Source of the DNA: Hydrogenimonas sp.
Lineage (GTDB): Bacteria; Campylobacterota; Campylobacteria; Campylobacterales; Hydrogenimonadaceae
Direction: 5' to 3'
Length of the DNA stretch: 8,296 nucleotides
NCBI GenBank assembly: GCA_015494675.1
Contig: WGAW01000106.1
Span: 1 to 8,296, forward strand
A program made the position numbers and the translations under genes. Positions 7,018 through 8,296 of the stretch are shown here, piece after piece. Position 1 is the stretch's first letter. Each line of letters begins with the position of its first letter. The notes beneath the pieces are model-generated. The model searched no databases. It was not told the origin of the DNA and saw only the letters and a program-made list of their open reading frames with translations.

Positions 7018-8296
7018 ATGGCTGACGATATATGTATAACGAATCCGGACGACGGAAGATTCCGCGGCAAAAAGCTGAAACGCAACAACTATTTCGAAGG
7101 TAAGAGGCTCGGGGTGGACGACTTCAACGCCGAGCAGACCTATCTTATACAGAAGATCCGGCGTCTCGGCGCATTCGTTTTCGGCTCCGGTGTGATATCG
7201 GGGCTCAAGATAGTTAGAGTCGAACCGAAAAAGAGAGCGGTTACCATAGGCGCCGGTTCCGCTGTAGACTGCAGCGGGAATCTGCTCGTTGTGCTTAAGG
7301 ATAGACCGTTTCATCTTGAAAGAGAGATCGAACCAGGCGACTATATCTGCCTCGAGTACACCGAAGAGGGCAGAGACAAGGTCTCCGTGGCGGGGGATAA
7401 AGAGTGCGACGAGGAGTGCTGCTTCGATCGTATAGAAGAGGATGTGAAGGTTTCGCTCTACAAGGAGCCGCCAAGCTGCACTCCTTCCGACATCTGTAAC
7501 GGCAAAAAAGAGCACTCCCCGCCCGATAAGCCGGCGGTTCTGCTCGGGCGCTACCTCAAAAACGGCGGCATAGACTACTCGGATGTAGTGAACCTGCACA
7601 AAAACAGCGAACTTTCGAAACTTCTGTGCGAAATAGCCGACAGCTACGTCCGAACCGTCAACGGCAGATCGGGCGATCTGTATCTCGTTTCGTCCATAAA
7701 CGAGGCGAAGCCCGACATCAACGGGCACATTGAACTCGAAGCGGGCAACAATATCAGGGTAGATAGTGACGATAACCGGCTCATAATCTCGTCAAAAAGC
7801 GGGCTCTACCTCAAGTATCTAAAGAAGATCGGGGCAAAAGAGTCGACGGTGATCACCCACGGATTCGGAAGCTTCCCCTCTGTCGATCTCTACAAAAGGG
7901 TCAAAGCGTACCTTGATATTGACAAAAAAAGGCCAAAGTACGAAGCCTTGAGCCGCACGGAGTTCTACAAGATGGCGAAAGATTTAATGATGGAGCCGGA
8001 TGAGCTCGAAAAGGAGCTCGGAGCCAAAGATTTCGCAACGTTCATGAAAGATTACAACAAAGAGATGAGCTCTACAAGGAGAAAGAGTATATCTCCAAGA
8101 AGCAGATTGAAGACCGCCGAGGCGCTGAACATGTACAACGTTACCGAATTCTCTTCAAAGATTCACAGGGCTGCGGATGTGGAGATAGGAAAAGTGATGA
8201 GAGATATATATGTTGTACAGAAGTACTTTTATGAAAAGATTGTCGGTTCTACGGGACAGAATATGAGCCTCAAAATAACCCATACAAGTACAAATA
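7018..8296 (+). CDS. Injection-system-associated protein with tail-fibre-like middle region, 3' truncated by window edge
   Basis: An open frame of 426 residues with no stop before the window ends. The N-terminal segment 23-64 (NNYFEGKRLGVDDFNAEQTY ... GSGVISGLK), followed by VTIGAGSAVDCSGNLLVV, resembles proteins often encoded beside contractile-injection baseplates, which carry a 'FxGxLLTxxDFxxEQxY ... GxGVVxGL' pattern. A cysteine cluster follows (C111, C130, C134, C135, C154, C160) within ICLEYTEE and DKECDEECCFDRIEED. Residues 211-259 read VRTVNGRSGDLYLVSS, then HIELEAGNNIRV and RLIISS, a pattern common in phage tail-fibre and appendage proteins. From about 280 on the sequence becomes charged and apparently helical, with a basic patch STRRKSISPRSRLK near 352-365. 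It follows the tail protein by 3 nt with a strong Shine-Dalgarno. The likely role is a baseplate-attached appendage or fibre connector; this is inferred from context and remembered family patterns. The C-terminus is unseen. Confidence 0.7.
   Translation, partial: MADDICITNPDDGRFRGKKLKRNNYFEGKRLGVDDFNAEQTYLIQKIRRLGAFVFGSGVISGLKIVRVEPKKRAVTIGAGSAVDCSGNLLVVLKDRPFHLEREIEPGDYICLEYTEEGRDKVSVAGDKECDEECCFDRIEEDVKVSLYKEPPSCTPSDICNGKKEHSPPDKPAVLLGRYLKNGGIDYSDVVNLHKNSELSKLLCEIADSYVRTVNGRSGDLYLVSSINEAKPDINGHIELEAGNNIRVDSDDNRLIISSKSGLYLKYLKKIGAKESTVITHGFGSFPSVDLYKRVKAYLDIDKKRPKYEALSRTEFYKMAKDLMMEPDELEKELGAKDFATFMKDYNKEMSSTRRKSISPRSRLKTAEALNMYNVTEFSSKIHRAADVEIGKVMRDIYVVQKYFYEKIVGSTGQNMSLKITHTSTN

Noticed and set aside
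6586..7728. Minus-strand open frame of 380 codons spanning the tail protein and the last gene
   Set aside because: It crosses the junction of two convincing plus-strand genes, its translation shows no recognisable domain, and long antisense frames are expected opposite genes with this codon bias.
7924..7930. Second run of seven A in the last gene
   Set aside because: It is read GAC AAA AAA AGG, which is not a slippery heptamer in phase, and the frame continues undisturbed to the window end.
1..8296. CRISPR array, tRNA/rRNA genes, insertion sequences, internal terminators
   Set aside because: The window is almost completely coding on the plus strand. No spaced direct repeats, tRNA-like cloverleaf, transposase motifs or T-tailed hairpins between genes were noticed.

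Overview
The window is one uninterrupted, plus-strand run of genes for the baseplate of a phage-tail-like contractile injection system. Seven genes lie head to tail with 0-3 nt gaps or 1-4 nt overlaps. There is no intergenic space longer than 3 nt, so promoters and terminators are not expected and none were seen. The first gene (the spike) is cut by the left edge and the last gene by the right edge.

Order: 3' end of a VgrG/gpV-like spike (1-117); a minimal PAAR spike-tip protein (117-416); a gp25-family sheath-initiator/wedge protein (420-815); a long baseplate J-like protein of 914 aa (819-3563); a shorter J-like paralog of 600 aa (3560-5362); a tail protein with a C-terminal gpI/TIGR02242-like domain (5359-7014); and the first 426 residues of an injection-system-associated protein with a tail-fibre-like middle part (7018-8296, open at the edge). 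The expected roles are: PAAR caps the VgrG-like spike, gp25 joins wedge to sheath, the two J proteins and the gpI-like protein build the wedges around the spike, and the last protein is probably attached outside the baseplate. Sheath, tube, tape measure, AAA+ ATPase and cargo genes must lie outside the window.

Two J-type wedge proteins plus a gpI-type protein, with no recognisable TssF/TssG/TssK, argue for an extracellular contractile injection system (eCIS; Afp/PVC/MAC-like) or a tailocin-like particle rather than a type VI secretion system. The missing flanks leave a defective prophage or tailocin possible, though PAAR plus duplicated J proteins is much more eCIS-like than P2-like.

The host is a bacterium with mid-range GC by eye, frequent ATA (Ile) and AGA/AGG (Arg) codons mixed with CGC/CTC/GCC, and many Lys-Glu/Glu-Glu pairs. 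This would fit a Campylobacterota relative from a hydrothermal or sulfidic habitat, but that is a low-confidence impression and not a marker-based assignment.

The most interesting observation concerns the two J paralogs. Their N- and C-terminal motifs keep identical spacing (34+15 residues at the N-terminus, 184 residues between FGDG and FLHPL near the C-terminus). The 914-aa protein has about 320 extra residues in the middle, where three copies of a ~50-residue aromatic beta-rich module are visible; the 600-aa protein has one weak copy.
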